DNA of 64,000 nt from Lelliottia nimipressuralis (GCF_004402045.1 NZ_SOMG01000030.1:868001-932000); one strand, 5' to 3'; numbered from the stretch's first letter, positions 1 through 8,272 are shown. Notes: generated by a model from the letters alone, not told the origin. Translations and numbers: made by a program.

Positions 1-1
1 T

Positions 2-3000
2 GAAATGCAATCTGAAGCCGGTGCGATTGCCACGGTACATGGCGCGCTTCAGACAGGCGCGCTTTCCACGTCGTTTACCTCTTCTCAGGGATTGTTGTTA
101 ATGATCCCTACGTTGTACAAACTCGCGGGTCAACTGACTCCCTTTGTTCTGCACGTTGCTGCGCGTACCGTTGCCACCCACGCGCTCTCCATCTTTGGCG
201 ATCACTCTGACGTGATGGCCGTGCGCCAGACCGGCTGCGCAATGCTGTGCGCCAGCAGCGTTCAGGAAGCCCAGGACTTTGCCTTAATTTCGCATATCGC
301 CACGCTCAAAAGCCGGGTTCCGTTTATTCACTTCTTTGATGGTTTCCGCACCTCTCACGAAATCAATAAAATCGTCCCGCTGGCTGACGATACAATCCTG
401 AACCTGCTGCCGCAGGCGGAGATCGACGCTCATCGCGCCCGGGCCCTTAACCCGGAACACCCGGTTATTCGCGGAACGTCGGCCAATCCGGATACCTATT
501 TCCAGTCCCGCGAGGCCACGAACCCGTGGTACAACGCGGTTTATGACCATGTTGAACAGGCGATGAACGACTTTGCCGCCGCGACTGGCCGTGAATATAA
601 GCCGTTTGAATACTACGGCCATCCGCAGGCTGAACGGGTGATTGTGCTGATGGGTTCAGCCATTGGAACCTGTGAAGAGGTGGTTGACGAACTGCTGACG
701 CGCGGAGAAAAGGTCGGCGTGCTTAAAGTGCGTCTCTATCGTCCGTTCTCGGCTAAACATCTGCTTTCCGCTCTGCCTGAAAGCGCCCGCGCGGTGGCGG
801 TGCTTGACCGTACCAAAGAGCCGGGCGCGCAGGCGGAACCTCTGTATCTGGATGTGATGACCGCCCTGGCAGAAGCCTTTAATAACGGTGAACGTGAAAC
901 GCTGCCGCGCACCATCGGGGGACGCTATGGTTTGTCCTCCAAAGAGTTTGGGCCGGACTGCGTGCTGGCGGTATTTAACGAGCTAAGCGAGGCGAAGCCC
1001 AAGCCGCGCTTTACCGTCGGCATCTATGATGATGTCACCAACCTGTCCCTGGTCCTGCCGGAAAACACCCTGCCCTCGACTGCTAAACTTGAGGCGCTGT
1101 TCTATGGTCTGGGCAGCGACGGTAGCGTCTCCGCGACCAAAAACAACATCAAAATCATCGGCAACTCAACGCCGTGGTACGCCCAGGGTTACTTCGTCTA
1201 TGACTCGAAAAAAGCAGGCGGCCTGACCGTTTCCCACCTGCGCGTCAGCGAACAGCCTATCCGCTCTGCCTATCTTATTTCTCAGGCTGACTTTGTTGGC
1301 TGCCACCAGCTGCAGTTTATCGATAAATATCAGATGGCTGAGCGCCTGAAACCCGGCGGTATTTTCCTCCTCAATACCCCATACAGCGCAGATGAAGTCT
1401 GGGCACGCCTGCCGCAGGAAGTTCAGGCGGTGCTGAACCAGAAAAAAGCCCGTTTCTATGTGGTCAACGCTGCGAAAATAGCCCGCGAATGTGGTCTGGC
1501 CGCGCGTATCAATACCGTTATGCAAATGGCTTTCTTCCATCTGACCAGCATCCTGCCGGGCGACAGCGCGCTGGTGGAACTGCAGGGCGCGATTGCCAAA
1601 AGCTATAGCAGCAAGGGTCAGGAACTGGTCGAGCGCAACTGGCAGGCGCTGGCGCTGGCGCGCGAGTCACTGTTCGAGGTGCCGCTGCAGCCTGTCAATG
1701 GCACAAGCCCGAACCGCCCTCCGGTGGTATCCGATGAGGCGCCTGATTTCGTGAAGACCGTGACGGCGGCGATGCTGGCCGGTCTGGGTGACGCCCTGCC
1801 CGTTTCTGCGCTACCGCCGGATGGGACATGGCCGATGGGCACCACCCGCTGGGAAAAACGTAACATCGCCGAAGCGATCCCCATCTGGAAAGAAGAGCTG
1901 TGTACCCAGTGCAACCACTGCGTGGCGGCCTGCCCGCACTCTGCCATTCGTGCCAAAGTGGTTTCGCCGGAAGAGATGGAAGCCGCACCGGCCAGCCTGC
2001 ATTCGCTGGATGTGAAATCCCGCGATATGCGCGGACAGAAATACGTTCTGCAGGTTGCGCCGGAGGATTGCACCGGCTGTAACCTGTGCGTCGAAGTCTG
2101 TCCGGCGAAAGACAGGCAGGATCCGGAGATTAAGGCCATCAATATGATGTCGCGTCTGGAGCACGTAGAAGAGGAGAAGGTCAATTATGACTTCTTCCTG
2201 AGTTTGCCGGAAATCGATCGCAGCAAACTGGAACGTATTGATATTCGTACGTCACAGCTGATCACACCGCTGTTTGAGTACTCCGGCGCCTGTTCAGGGT
2301 GCGGTGAAACGCCGTATATCAAGCTGCTTACCCAGCTGTACGGTGACCGGATGTTGATTGCCAACGCAACCGGCTGCTCCTCAATTTATGGCGGCAATCT
2401 GCCTTCTACCCCCTACACTACCGACGCCAATGGTCGCGGTCCGGCCTGGGCAAACTCGCTGTTCGAGGATAACGCCGAATTTGGTCTGGGCTTCCGCCTG
2501 ACCGTCGACCAGCACCGGACGCGCGTAATGCGCCTGCTGGAACAGTTTGCCGGGCAGATCCCTGCTGAGCTCAATGACGCCCTTCACGCGGACGCAACGC
2601 CAGAGGTACGTCGTGAGCAGGTTGCTGAGCTGCGTCAGGCGCTTCAGGGCGTGGCGGGTGCTGAACAATTGCTGACCGACGCGGACGCCCTGGTCGAAAA
2701 ATCGATCTGGCTGATTGGCGGCGACGGCTGGGCCTACGACATTGGCTTCGGCGGGCTGGATCACGTGTTGAGCCTGACCGAAAATGTCAATATCCTGGTT
2801 CTGGATACGCAGTGTTATTCCAATACCGGCGGGCAGGCGTCAAAAGCCACGCCGTTAGGCGCTGTTACGAAATTTGGTGAACACGGTAAGCGCAAGGCAC
2901 GCAAAGATCTCGGTGTGAGCATGATGATGTACGGTCACGTCTACGTCGCGCAAATCTCGCTGGGTGCGCAGCTTAACCAGACGGTGAAAGCGATTCAGGA

Positions 3001-3361
3001 AGCGGAAGCGTATCCTGGCCCGTCGCTGATCATTGCCTACAGTCCTTGCGAAGAGCATGGCTACGACCTGGCGCTCAGCCACGATCAGATGCGACAGCTG
3101 ACGGCTACCGGCTTCTGGCCGTTGTACCGGTTCGATCCGCGCCGTGCGGATGAGGGTAAATTACCGCTGGCGCTGGATTCGCGTCCGCCATCAGATGCCC
3201 TGGCCGAGACGTTAATGCAGGAGCAGCGCTTCCGTCGCCTAAACGCGCAGCAGCCGGAAGTGGCTGAACAGCTGTGGAAAGACGCGGCGGCCGATTTGCA
3301 AAAACGCTATGATTTCCTGGCACAGATGGCGGGTAAAGCCGAGAAATCGACTAGCGACTAG
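2..3361 (+). CDS. nifJ: Pyruvate:flavodoxin/ferredoxin oxidoreductase, 5' end cut by the window
   Basis: Oxidises pyruvate with CoA to acetyl-CoA and CO2, passing electrons to flavodoxin or ferredoxin; cytoplasmic. The frame is open to the left edge, so the true start lies outside; about 55 residues are missing against the roughly 1174-residue E. coli YdbK. Visible are two [4Fe-4S] ferredoxin motifs (CTQCNHCVAACP near 1900-1935 and CTGCNLCVEVCP near 2070-2105), the cysteines of the proximal cluster (GACSGCGE near 2290) and the thiamine-diphosphate site (GGDGWAYDIGFGG near 2720, then CYSNTGG). The gene is followed by a strong terminator and lies next to micC and ompN as in E. coli. Identification is firm. 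Confidence 0.97.
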   Translation, partial: EMQSEAGAIATVHGALQTGALSTSFTSSQGLLLMIPTLYKLAGQLTPFVLHVAARTVATHALSIFGDHSDVMAVRQTGCAMLCASSVQEAQDFALISHIATLKSRVPFIHFFDGFRTSHEINKIVPLADDTILNLLPQAEIDAHRARALNPEHPVIRGTSANPDTYFQSREATNPWYNAVYDHVEQAMNDFAAATGREYKPFEYYGHPQAERVIVLMGSAIGTCEEVVDELLTRGEKVGVLKVRLYRPFSAKHLLSALPESARAVAVLDRTKEPGAQAEPLYLDVMTALAEAFNNGERETLPRTIGGRYGLSSKEFGPDCVLAVFNELSEAKPKPRFTVGIYDDVTNLSLVLPENTLPSTAKLEALFYGLGSDGSVSATKNNIKIIGNSTPWYAQGYFVYDSKKAGGLTVSHLRVSEQPIRSAYLISQADFVGCHQLQFIDKYQMAERLKPGGIFLLNTPYSADEVWARLPQEVQAVLNQKKARFYVVNAAKIARECGLAARINTVMQMAFFHLTSILPGDSALVELQGAIAKSYSSKGQELVERNWQALALARESLFEVPLQPVNGTSPNRPPVVSDEAPDFVKTVTAAMLAGLGDALPVSALPPDGTWPMGTTRWEKRNIAEAIPIWKEELCTQCNHCVAACPHSAIRAKVVSPEEMEAAPASLHSLDVKSRDMRGQKYVLQVAPEDCTGCNLCVEVCPAKDRQDPEIKAINMMSRLEHVEEEKVNYDFFLSLPEIDRSKLERIDIRTSQLITPLFEYSGACSGCGETPYIKLLTQLYGDRMLIANATGCSSIYGGNLPSTPYTTDANGRGPAWANSLFEDNAEFGLGFRLTVDQHRTRVMRLLEQFAGQIPAELNDALHADATPEVRREQVAELRQALQGVAGAEQLLTDADALVEKSIWLIGGDGWAYDIGFGGLDHVLSLTENVNILVLDTQCYSNTGGQASKATPLGAVTKFGEHGKRKARKDLGVSMMMYGHVYVAQISLGAQLNQTVKAIQEAEAYPGPSLIIAYSPCEEHGYDLALSHDQMRQLTATGFWPLYRFDPRRADEGKLPLALDSRPPSDALAETLMQEQRFRRLNAQQPEVAEQLWKDAAADLQKRYDFLAQMAGKAEKSTSD

Positions 3362-3367
3362 TTCCCC

Positions 3368-3391
3368 TGCCCGGCTTGCCGGGCATTTTTT
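3368..3391 (+). terminator. Intrinsic terminator of nifJ
   Basis: TGCCCGG-CTTG-CCGGGCA stem-loop (3368-3385) followed by six T, seven bases after the nifJ stop codon. Confidence 0.9.
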
Positions 3392-3396
3392 GCCAC

Positions 3397-3511
3397 AAAA
3401 AAAGCCCGGTGTCTTCACACCGGGCGGTTCCAGATAATCAATGAATATCTCTTTAGTTTCCCGAATAACATTCATACGAATTATGGATAAATAATCTTAA
3501 TGGCATATAAC
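3397..3511 (-). ncRNA. micC: MicC-type small regulatory RNA
   Basis: In E. coli and Salmonella MicC is a Hfq-dependent RNA of about 109 nt that represses outer-membrane porins (OmpC, OmpD) and is encoded between ompN and nifJ on the opposite strand. The same position and orientation hold here. Read on the minus strand, the first ten bases (GTTATATGCC, from 3511) match the E. coli MicC 5' end as I remember it, and the RNA would end in a GCCCGGTGT-CTTC-ACACCGGGC hairpin (3404-3425, given as on the plus strand) followed by seven T, a typical Hfq-RNA end. The middle part differs from E. coli. A -10-like TAATCT lies eight bases upstream of the predicted start; no clear -35 is seen. The 3' end is certain to within a few bases, the 5' end rests on the match. 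Confidence 0.88.
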
Positions 3512-3678
3512 GCCGCTGAGATTAACGTAATTAACCCCTGATTAATAATTTTAATTTAATATACTTAGTTTTAAATCATTCATCAAACTAATGACCATTT
3601 CTGTTGATTTATTCAGTTTAGATTTTACTTAGTTCGTAACAATTATATTTTATTACTCTTACACAGGAGTGATTTAGC

Positions 3679-3720
3679 ATGAGACAACTTTCTCATTCAG
3701 GAAGTTCAACAGGTAATTAA
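3679..3720 (+). other. Possible 13-codon leader ORF ahead of ompN
   Basis: ATG at 3679 preceded by CAGGAG nine bases upstream encodes a 13-residue peptide (begins MRQLSHSG) and stops 28 bases before the porin start. The good ribosome site is the only support; the stretch can also fold through the repeats AACTT and AAGTT. It may be a translated leader or chance. Confidence 0.3.
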
Positions 3721-3748
3721 ATAAAAACAACTGCAAAGGAATATCACA

Positions 3749-4858
3749 ATGCAAAGAAAAGTACTGGCTCTGATGATTCCGGCTCTGTTAATGGCTGGCG
3801 CTGCGCATGCGGCAGAAATTTATAATAAAGACGGTAACAAATTAGATCTGTACGGAAAAGTGGATGGTCTGCACTACTTCTCTGATGATAAAGGCGCTGA
3901 CGGCGATCAAACCTACATGCGTCTGGGTTTCAAGGGTGAAACTCAGATCAACAACACAATGACCGGCTATGCGCAGTGGGAATACAACGTTCAGGCTAAT
4001 AACACCGAAGGGTCTGATAATCAGTCCTGGACGCGTCTGGCCTTCGCCGGCGTAAAAGTGGGTGACTATGGCTCCTTCGATTACGGTCGTAACTACGGTG
4101 TCCTGTACGACGTGGAAGGCTGGACCGATATGTTGCCGGAGTTTGGTGGCGACTCCTACACCAAAGCCGACAACTTCATGACCGGCCGCGCCAATGGCGT
4201 GGCAACCTACCGTAACACCGACTTCTATGGTCTGGTACAGGGCCTGAACTTTGCGCTGCAGTATCAGGGCAAAAATGAAGACGCCAGCAACAACCAGGAA
4301 GGCACCAACAACGGCCGCGACACGCGTCACGAGAACGGTGACGGCTTCGGTATTTCTACCACCTATGACTTTGGCATGGGGATTACTGCAGGTGCCGCGT
4401 ACACCTCTTCTGACCGCACCAATGAGCAGGTCATGAATACCACTGCGGGTGGTGACAAAGCGGATGCGTGGACAGCCGGCCTGAAATACGACGCCAATAA
4501 CATCTATCTGGCGGCAATGTATTCTGAAACCCGCAATATGACACCGTATGGTGATAACACCGACGCCGTGGCGAACAAAACCCAGAACTTCGAAGTGACC
4601 GCGCAGTACCAGTTCGACTTTGGCCTGCGTCCGTCCCTTTCCTACCTGCAATCAAAAGGTAAGGACCTTGGCAACGGTCAGGGCGACCAGGATCTGGTTA
4701 AATACGCTGACATCGGCGCGACTTACTACTTCAACAAAAATATGTCCACCTACGTTGATTATAAAATCAACCTGCTGGATGAAGATGACAGCTTCTACAA
4801 AAATAACGGCATCAGCACAGATGATGTCGTAGCGTTAGGCCTGGTTTACCAGTTCTGA
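3749..4858 (+). CDS. ompN: OmpN-type outer-membrane porin
   Basis: General trimeric porin of the OmpC/OmpF/PhoE family that lets small hydrophilic solutes across the outer membrane. The 369-residue precursor starts with a Sec signal peptide (cleavage expected after AHA, near residue 21), continues with the family opening [16 protein letters not shown], carries the constriction-loop motif PEFGGD near residue 130 and ends in the C-terminal phenylalanine needed for BAM-dependent insertion. AAAGGA lies nine bases before the ATG. Location beside nifJ and micC supports ompN over the other paralogues. In E. coli the gene is almost silent under laboratory growth; the long AT-rich leader (3512-3748) is compatible with special control. 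A different paralogue name cannot be excluded without a tree. Confidence 0.9.
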   Translation: MQRKVLALMIPALLMAGAAHAAEIYNKDGNKLDLYGKVDGLHYFSDDKGADGDQTYMRLGFKGETQINNTMTGYAQWEYNVQANNTEGSDNQSWTRLAFAGVKVGDYGSFDYGRNYGVLYDVEGWTDMLPEFGGDSYTKADNFMTGRANGVATYRNTDFYGLVQGLNFALQYQGKNEDASNNQEGTNNGRDTRHENGDGFGISTTYDFGMGITAGAAYTSSDRTNEQVMNTTAGGDKADAWTAGLKYDANNIYLAAMYSETRNMTPYGDNTDAVANKTQNFEVTAQYQFDFGLRPSLSYLQSKGKDLGNGQGDQDLVKYADIGATYYFNKNMSTYVDYKINLLDEDDSFYKNNGISTDDVVALGLVYQF

Positions 4859-4864
4859 TGGTCA

Positions 4865-4899
4865 GAGCCCGCATCATGATGCGGGCTCACTCATTTTTT
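4865..4899 (+). terminator. Intrinsic terminator of ompN
   Basis: Near-perfect palindrome GAGCCCGCATCATGATGCGGGCTC (4865-4888, a stem of about 10 bp) followed by a T-rich run ending in six T. Confidence 0.85.
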
Positions 4900-5006
4900 G
4901 AAGTTCGTCACAAAAAAGAGATGCTGGAGTCGTGTGGTTGAGGGTAAGTTGAGAGAAAGCTGTTTAAACTGCGGCGATAGCCCTTTCGTCACTAAGGATA
5001 ACAGCG

Positions 5007-5132
5007 TTGTTTGGTCGTGTATCCCTTGCTGTACTTACCCTTTTAGCCGTACTGTGGATGGCGTTAATTTTTGATTTTGGTGATATTGTTGGGCATCTCG
5101 GCGCTCTGTTAAACCATCTGGATGGCAGTTAA
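5007..5132 (+). CDS. Candidate 41-residue single-span membrane protein (TTG start)
   Basis: Unknown. TTG start preceded by AAGGA eight to nine bases upstream. The product has a hydrophobic helix at about residues 5-24 (SLAVLTLLAVLWMALIF) and then a short amphipathic tail with D, H and N residues ending in DGS. No other ORF occupies the gap between the ompN terminator and the convergent terminator at 5146-5175. The build is shared with a second short ORF at 18042. Possible roles known for such peptides include subunits of membrane enzymes or type I toxins, but nothing in the sequence decides. Ribosome-profiling or homologue conservation would be needed to accept it. Confidence 0.4.
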   Translation: MFGRVSLAVLTLLAVLWMALIFDFGDIVGHLGALLNHLDGS

Positions 5133-5145
5133 CATTGTTCCTGTG

Positions 5146-5175
5146 AAATAAAAAGCCACCAGCAGTGCCGGTGGC
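5146..5175 (-). terminator. Intrinsic terminator of the minus-strand GFA operon
   Basis: On the minus strand GCCACC-GGCACTGCT-GGTGGC (5155-5175) is followed by TTTTTATTT. It closes the transcript carrying the ORFs at 5196-7087. Confidence 0.75.
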
Positions 5176-5195
5176 GGGTAAACGTATGCGCAACG

Positions 5196-5273
5196 TTATT
5201 TTTTCACGGGTTGAGGCTTTTTGTCCCCTGATTCAGGTGCCTCACGCGGATCGTCTTTTTCAACACAGAGCAT
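5196..5273 (-). CDS. Candidate 25-residue hydrophilic peptide
   Basis: ATG at 5273 preceded by CAGGAG with a five-base spacer; the peptide begins MLCVEKDD and ends in KKPQPVKK. It is rich in charged residues and proline and has no signal or membrane segment. It lies between the GFA-family gene and that operon's terminator, so it would be translated last from the same message. No family is recognised. The ribosome site and position support it; its length makes chance possible. Confidence 0.4.
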   Translation of the reverse strand: MLCVEKDDPREAPESGDKKPQPVKK

Positions 5274-5341
5274 AATTTCTCCTGTTTCAGTTAACCACTC
5301 TCCACTATAGCCAGGCTGATTAAAGAGTGGCCAGGCGGTAA

Positions 5342-5764
5342 TCAGGTCTGATTCGCCCCTTTCTCACGAAAAGAGAGATAGCCAAACACCCCACTCCTCC
5401 CATCCGTGGGATGGTTAACGCCGTCCATTACCGTTACCTCAGGGAAATCAAAAGGAGATAAGTTTTCAAAACAGGCGACATTCACACCGTATTCATTCGG
5501 ATTAGAACGCCGCTGATGGAACGTATAAATCCCGCACACCGAGCAGAAAAAGTGTCGAGCCGTTCCTGTGTTAAAACGGTACTCGGTGAGCTTATCCTCA
5601 CCTTTGGTCACCGTAATCCCCGACAGCGGTGCAGAGACGACAACCGCCCCCCGCATTCGACAAAAGGAACAGCTGCAGCGCCGAGCGGTGTTCAGGCCAT
5701 CCGTTAGCTCAACGATAAAAGCCACCGCGCCGCAATGGCACTTCGCATTTCGTCTTTCGGCCAT
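5342..5764 (-). CDS. GFA/CENP-V family zinc protein
   Basis: 140-residue protein of the glutathione-dependent formaldehyde-activating enzyme (GFA) family, a cysteine-rich fold that binds two zinc ions. The ligand pattern is visible: CHCG near residue 10, CSCSFCRMRG near residue 31 and CSVCG near residue 74. Family members bind glutathione adducts or unknown substrates, and the true reaction of most is unproven. It follows the 65-residue membrane protein gene with a three-base gap and is probably cotranscribed with it, and perhaps with the methyltransferase homologue further upstream. Cytoplasmic; function in this operon is not known. Confidence 0.85.
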   Translation of the reverse strand: MAERRNAKCHCGAVAFIVELTDGLNTARRCSCSFCRMRGAVVVSAPLSGITVTKGEDKLTEYRFNTGTARHFFCSVCGIYTFHQRRSNPNEYGVNVACFENLSPFDFPEVTVMDGVNHPTDGRSGVFGYLSFREKGANQT

Positions 5765-5767
5765 TGG

Positions 5768-5965
5768 CTATACCCCTTTTCTGACCAGCTCGGCGGCTTT
5801 AACGAAAACCTCATCTTCTACGCCATCGCCTTTTTGCCTGCCGAGCCTGACCAGTTCATCAACAATGCTGTTGCGATGGATCGGTTTCTGCGCTGAAACC
5901 AGCCCAATAACGGCCGCCCCAATCGCCAGCCCCACTAATCCTGTCTGTTCATCTTTGTTTTTCAT
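5768..5965 (-). CDS. Small single-span membrane protein, unknown
   Basis: 65 residues from the ATG at 5965, chosen because AGGAG sits seven bases upstream; a longer frame to 6046 exists but has no ribosome site. A glycine- and alanine-rich hydrophobic segment at about residues 9-25 (GLVGLAIGAAVIGLV) is followed by a basic then acidic helical tail. No family recognised. It lies three bases upstream of the GFA-family gene and 90 bases downstream of the methyltransferase homologue, so it is most likely an operon member. Confidence 0.65.
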   Translation of the reverse strand: MKNKDEQTGLVGLAIGAAVIGLVSAQKPIHRNSIVDELVRLGRQKGDGVEDEVFVKAAELVRKGV

Positions 5966-6055
5966 ATTCATGCTCCTGGTACAATCAACAAGAGTAGCAG
6001 GAATACGGTCAAACGGAATGACGGACATAGGCTCTGCGAATATCATTAAAGCAAT

Positions 6056-7087
6056 TCAAACAGCTACGACTTCTAAAATCGACAGATACGAACGGGTGTC
6101 TATTATTTTTTTCAATTTAAGATTCGCCTGTTCAAACAAGACCTGATACTCAGACTCTGTTCTTGCCCGCCCTCCATCAAAGCTTGTTAACAGAAGAAGA
6201 TCGATTTCAAATCGTCCCTGCTCATTTTTTTCTTCTTTAATAAGCGGCTCAAAAATTAATAGTCGGGAGTTTTCTTTCATTGCATGTCTACAGCATTGAA
6301 GTATCTGAACGGCCTTCTCATCAGGCCAGTCCATCAAAATATATTTAAGTAGATAAATGTCCGCTGCAGGACAGGCTTCAAAAAAACTTCCTTCGACGGT
6401 CTCCCATCGACGATTATCATTCAAAAGGTGCAGTCGATTCCGCTTAAGCACGTCTTTTTGATCAAACAGGATCCCTGTTAAAGTCGGATTTCGACGTAAA
6501 ACAGCCAGCAACAAATTCCCCAGGCCACCGGCGATATCGGCAACGACAGCGTTTTGAGGGAACGAATAGCTATCTGCAATGACTTCATTCTCCACGGATG
6601 ACATAGAGGCCATACCGGCATGAAAGATGTTGCTATCAGCTACACTCTCGTCATGCTGCCAGTAGTCGTAAAAAGGCTTGCCAAACAATTCATTAAAAAC
6701 AGGTTTTCCTTGCAATATCTCATCCATTTTAGCTGCTGGCTGCCAGAATGTTTGGTCTGTCAGCATGAGCACCGCCGCACGCAAGGAAAATTCATGATCA
6801 GAGCACAGGAATTGTGCTGAATGGCTAAGACCGTATTCAGCTTCGGCTAATTCGTTGAAAACCCCACGAGAAGACAATAAACGCATGATTCGATGAAGAT
6901 AGTCGCCGTCGACATTAAGCTCCTTCGCCAGTTGCGTAACGGATTTTTTTCCTTCGACCAAAAGGTCTGCGACACCCAATACCGCGACCGCCCGGAGTGC
7001 CGCTTGCCAGACAAACCCCATGCTTTGCTCTAGCAAATACATTCCTTCTTTGCGACTGAGTAAATCCAGACTATTACGTTGTGACAT
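6056..7087 (-). CDS. O-methyltransferase-family (family 2) protein, catalytic His replaced
   Basis: 343 residues with the build of the plant COMT/hydroxyindole O-methyltransferase family: an N-terminal winged-helix dimerisation domain (about residues 15-100, AVLGVADLL ... DGDYLHRIMRLLSSRGVF) and a C-terminal SAM-binding Rossmann domain with DIAGGLG at 184-190. In active members the segment LKxxLHDWxDE carries the general-base histidine; here it reads LKYILMDWPDE, with Met252 in its place. SAM binding therefore looks intact but ordinary O-methylation doubtful; family members without that His include the hydroxylase RdmB. AAGGAG is seven bases before the ATG. The coding sequence is clearly AT-richer than its neighbours, which suggests acquisition. 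Substrate unknown. Confidence 0.8.
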   Translation of the reverse strand: MSQRNSLDLLSRKEGMYLLEQSMGFVWQAALRAVAVLGVADLLVEGKKSVTQLAKELNVDGDYLHRIMRLLSSRGVFNELAEAEYGLSHSAQFLCSDHEFSLRAAVLMLTDQTFWQPAAKMDEILQGKPVFNELFGKPFYDYWQHDESVADSNIFHAGMASMSSVENEVIADSYSFPQNAVVADIAGGLGNLLLAVLRRNPTLTGILFDQKDVLKRNRLHLLNDNRRWETVEGSFFEACPAADIYLLKYILMDWPDEKAVQILQCCRHAMKENSRLLIFEPLIKEEKNEQGRFEIDLLLLTSFDGGRARTESEYQVLFEQANLKLKKIIDTRSYLSILEVVAV

Positions 7088-7174
7088 TTGCTGCTCCTTA
7101 CCAATAAAGATATGTTGAACAACTAAAAGCTGTTAGCAAGCGTAAGTCTGGTAGTGAGCTTTATCCATAATATA

Positions 7175-7196
7175 ATGAACATTCAGCAACGTTCAT
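7175..7196. promoter_or_regulatory. Inverted repeat upstream of the methyltransferase homologue
   Basis: ATGAAC and GTTCAT separated by ten bases, about 90 bp before the start at 7087, in an AT-rich gap of 268 bp (7088-7355) that otherwise shows no gene. It may be an operator for an unlinked regulator; there is no other support. Confidence 0.3.
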
Positions 7197-7322
7197 TTAT
7201 GTTCTTTTGTATCGTTTAGCATACAGTACATTTAAATACGTAAAAAAGTACGGCCACTTACTCTTCACATTGATTAATAACATGCTGAAAATATCATTTT
7301 GAAAATAATTATTTTTGCATCC

Positions 7323-7350
7323 AAAAAAGCCTGTCGTAAGACAGGCTTTT
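7323..7350 (-). terminator. Intrinsic terminator of the exported-protein gene
   Basis: GCCTGTC-GTAA-GACAGGC (7329-7346); on the minus strand it is followed by six T. Four T follow on the plus strand, so it may work weakly in both directions. Confidence 0.85.
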
Positions 7351-7355
7351 CATAT

Positions 7356-7805
7356 TTAGAATCTTGGCGCCAATCCGTACTTCGGCGTTTTGATATTTGC
7401 AGCCCAAATCTTGATATCGTTTTGCAGCAGAAGAGTGAAATCTGATTTCAAATGCGTCACCATGCCATTGACGCTGTCCGCATCCACTACCGAAAAATGT
7501 TCAATTCTGTTCTGCCCAACCTGAACACAGTAATATTTGGCGGGCAGCACTTTACCATTCACATTAAGCGGCAGGTTATTCTCACCACAACGCCCTTCAG
7601 TAATATATGACACCAGCAAATTAGCGGATTTTCTTCCTGGCTGAGAGACGCTTACCATGACAGGAAAACCTTCAGAGGTCTGCGTCATATCATAAAGAAT
7701 GGCATTTTTCATATACCAGGTATTATATTCCCGCTCCTGAAAAGCGGACCAGGCAGGCGCAGAAAAGGCCACCAGCACTGCCAGTATAATAGATTCTATT
7801 TTCAT
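7356..7805 (-). CDS. Exported protein of unknown function
   Basis: 149 residues from the ATG at 7805. An upstream GTG at 7832 is in frame but would bury the signal peptide. The N-terminus is a clear Sec signal (MKIESIILAVLVAFSAPAWSA, cleavage after WSA). The mature part of about 128 residues has two cysteines (EGRCGENN and AKYYCVQ) that could pair in the periplasm. No family is recognised. It stands alone with its own terminator. Its ribosome site is weak. Periplasmic location is inferred from the signal and the absence of a lipobox. Confidence 0.7.
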   Translation of the reverse strand: MKIESIILAVLVAFSAPAWSAFQEREYNTWYMKNAILYDMTQTSEGFPVMVSVSQPGRKSANLLVSYITEGRCGENNLPLNVNGKVLPAKYYCVQVGQNRIEHFSVVDADSVNGMVTHLKSDFTLLLQNDIKIWAANIKTPKYGLAPRF

Positions 7806-7927
7806 GGGATGTTGTCGTCCGTGTTGTTGCACGTATTATTCAGATTGTGCAAAAAACAGCACCCCCTTAAGAATAGTCCTACTACTATTGGCAGTGGTGG
7901 AGGATTAATTAGCGACGTGCGATATAG

Positions 7928-8272
7928 TCATAAAGGAGAAAAAGGCAAGAAAGCATAAACAGCCGCCATCACAGCGGTGCTGGCGACGACGCTGATGAAA
8001 AAGTATGTTTTAAAAGGTTGCTTTTGGGTTTTATGGCGAAAGAGTTGCTGGCCCACAATAGCGCCTGGCCAGCCGCCTGTCGCGCCAAACACCAGCAAAG
8101 TAGCTTCCGGAACCCTGCGTAAACCTTTACGCGCAGCCATTTTATCGGCGCCATACATGCTCATCGTGAGCACATTAATCAGCAGAAACCACATGGCCAA
8201 AGGATGCGAGGTAAGAAGACTACCGAGCGCAGCGAAAATCAACAGTAAATAACAAAAGCGATTGAGGGTCAT
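7928..8272 (-). CDS. DUF1294 family membrane protein
   Basis: 114 residues from the ATG at 8272; a GTG four codons earlier is possible. Two N-terminal hydrophobic segments (about 5-22 and 25-42), then the DUF1294 signature YGADKMAARKGLRRVPE ... GGWPGAIVGQQLFRHKT, and a last membrane segment near residues 88-106. Proteins of this family are small inner-membrane proteins, some fused to cold-shock domains; their role is unknown. It lies between an exported protein and a small lipoprotein, all on the minus strand but with gaps of about 120 bp, so a shared transcript is uncertain. Confidence 0.8.
   Translation of the reverse strand: MTLNRFCYLLLIFAALGSLLTSHPLAMWFLLINVLTMSMYGADKMAARKGLRRVPEATLLVFGATGGWPGAIVGQQLFRHKTQKQPFKTYFFISVVASTAVMAAVYAFLPFSPL

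Noticed and set aside
1618-2184. 188-codon minus-strand frame inside nifJ
   Set aside because: Shadow of a GC-rich gene whose plus-strand product carries the ferredoxin cysteines.
3842-4651. Long 269-codon open frame on the minus strand of ompN
   Set aside because: Antisense shadow of the porin gene; no ribosome site, no recognisable protein, and the plus-strand product is certain.
5568-6146. 192-codon plus-strand frame across the GFA operon
   Set aside because: Opposite to two supported genes with good ribosome sites; low-complexity serine/threonine composition typical of a shadow.
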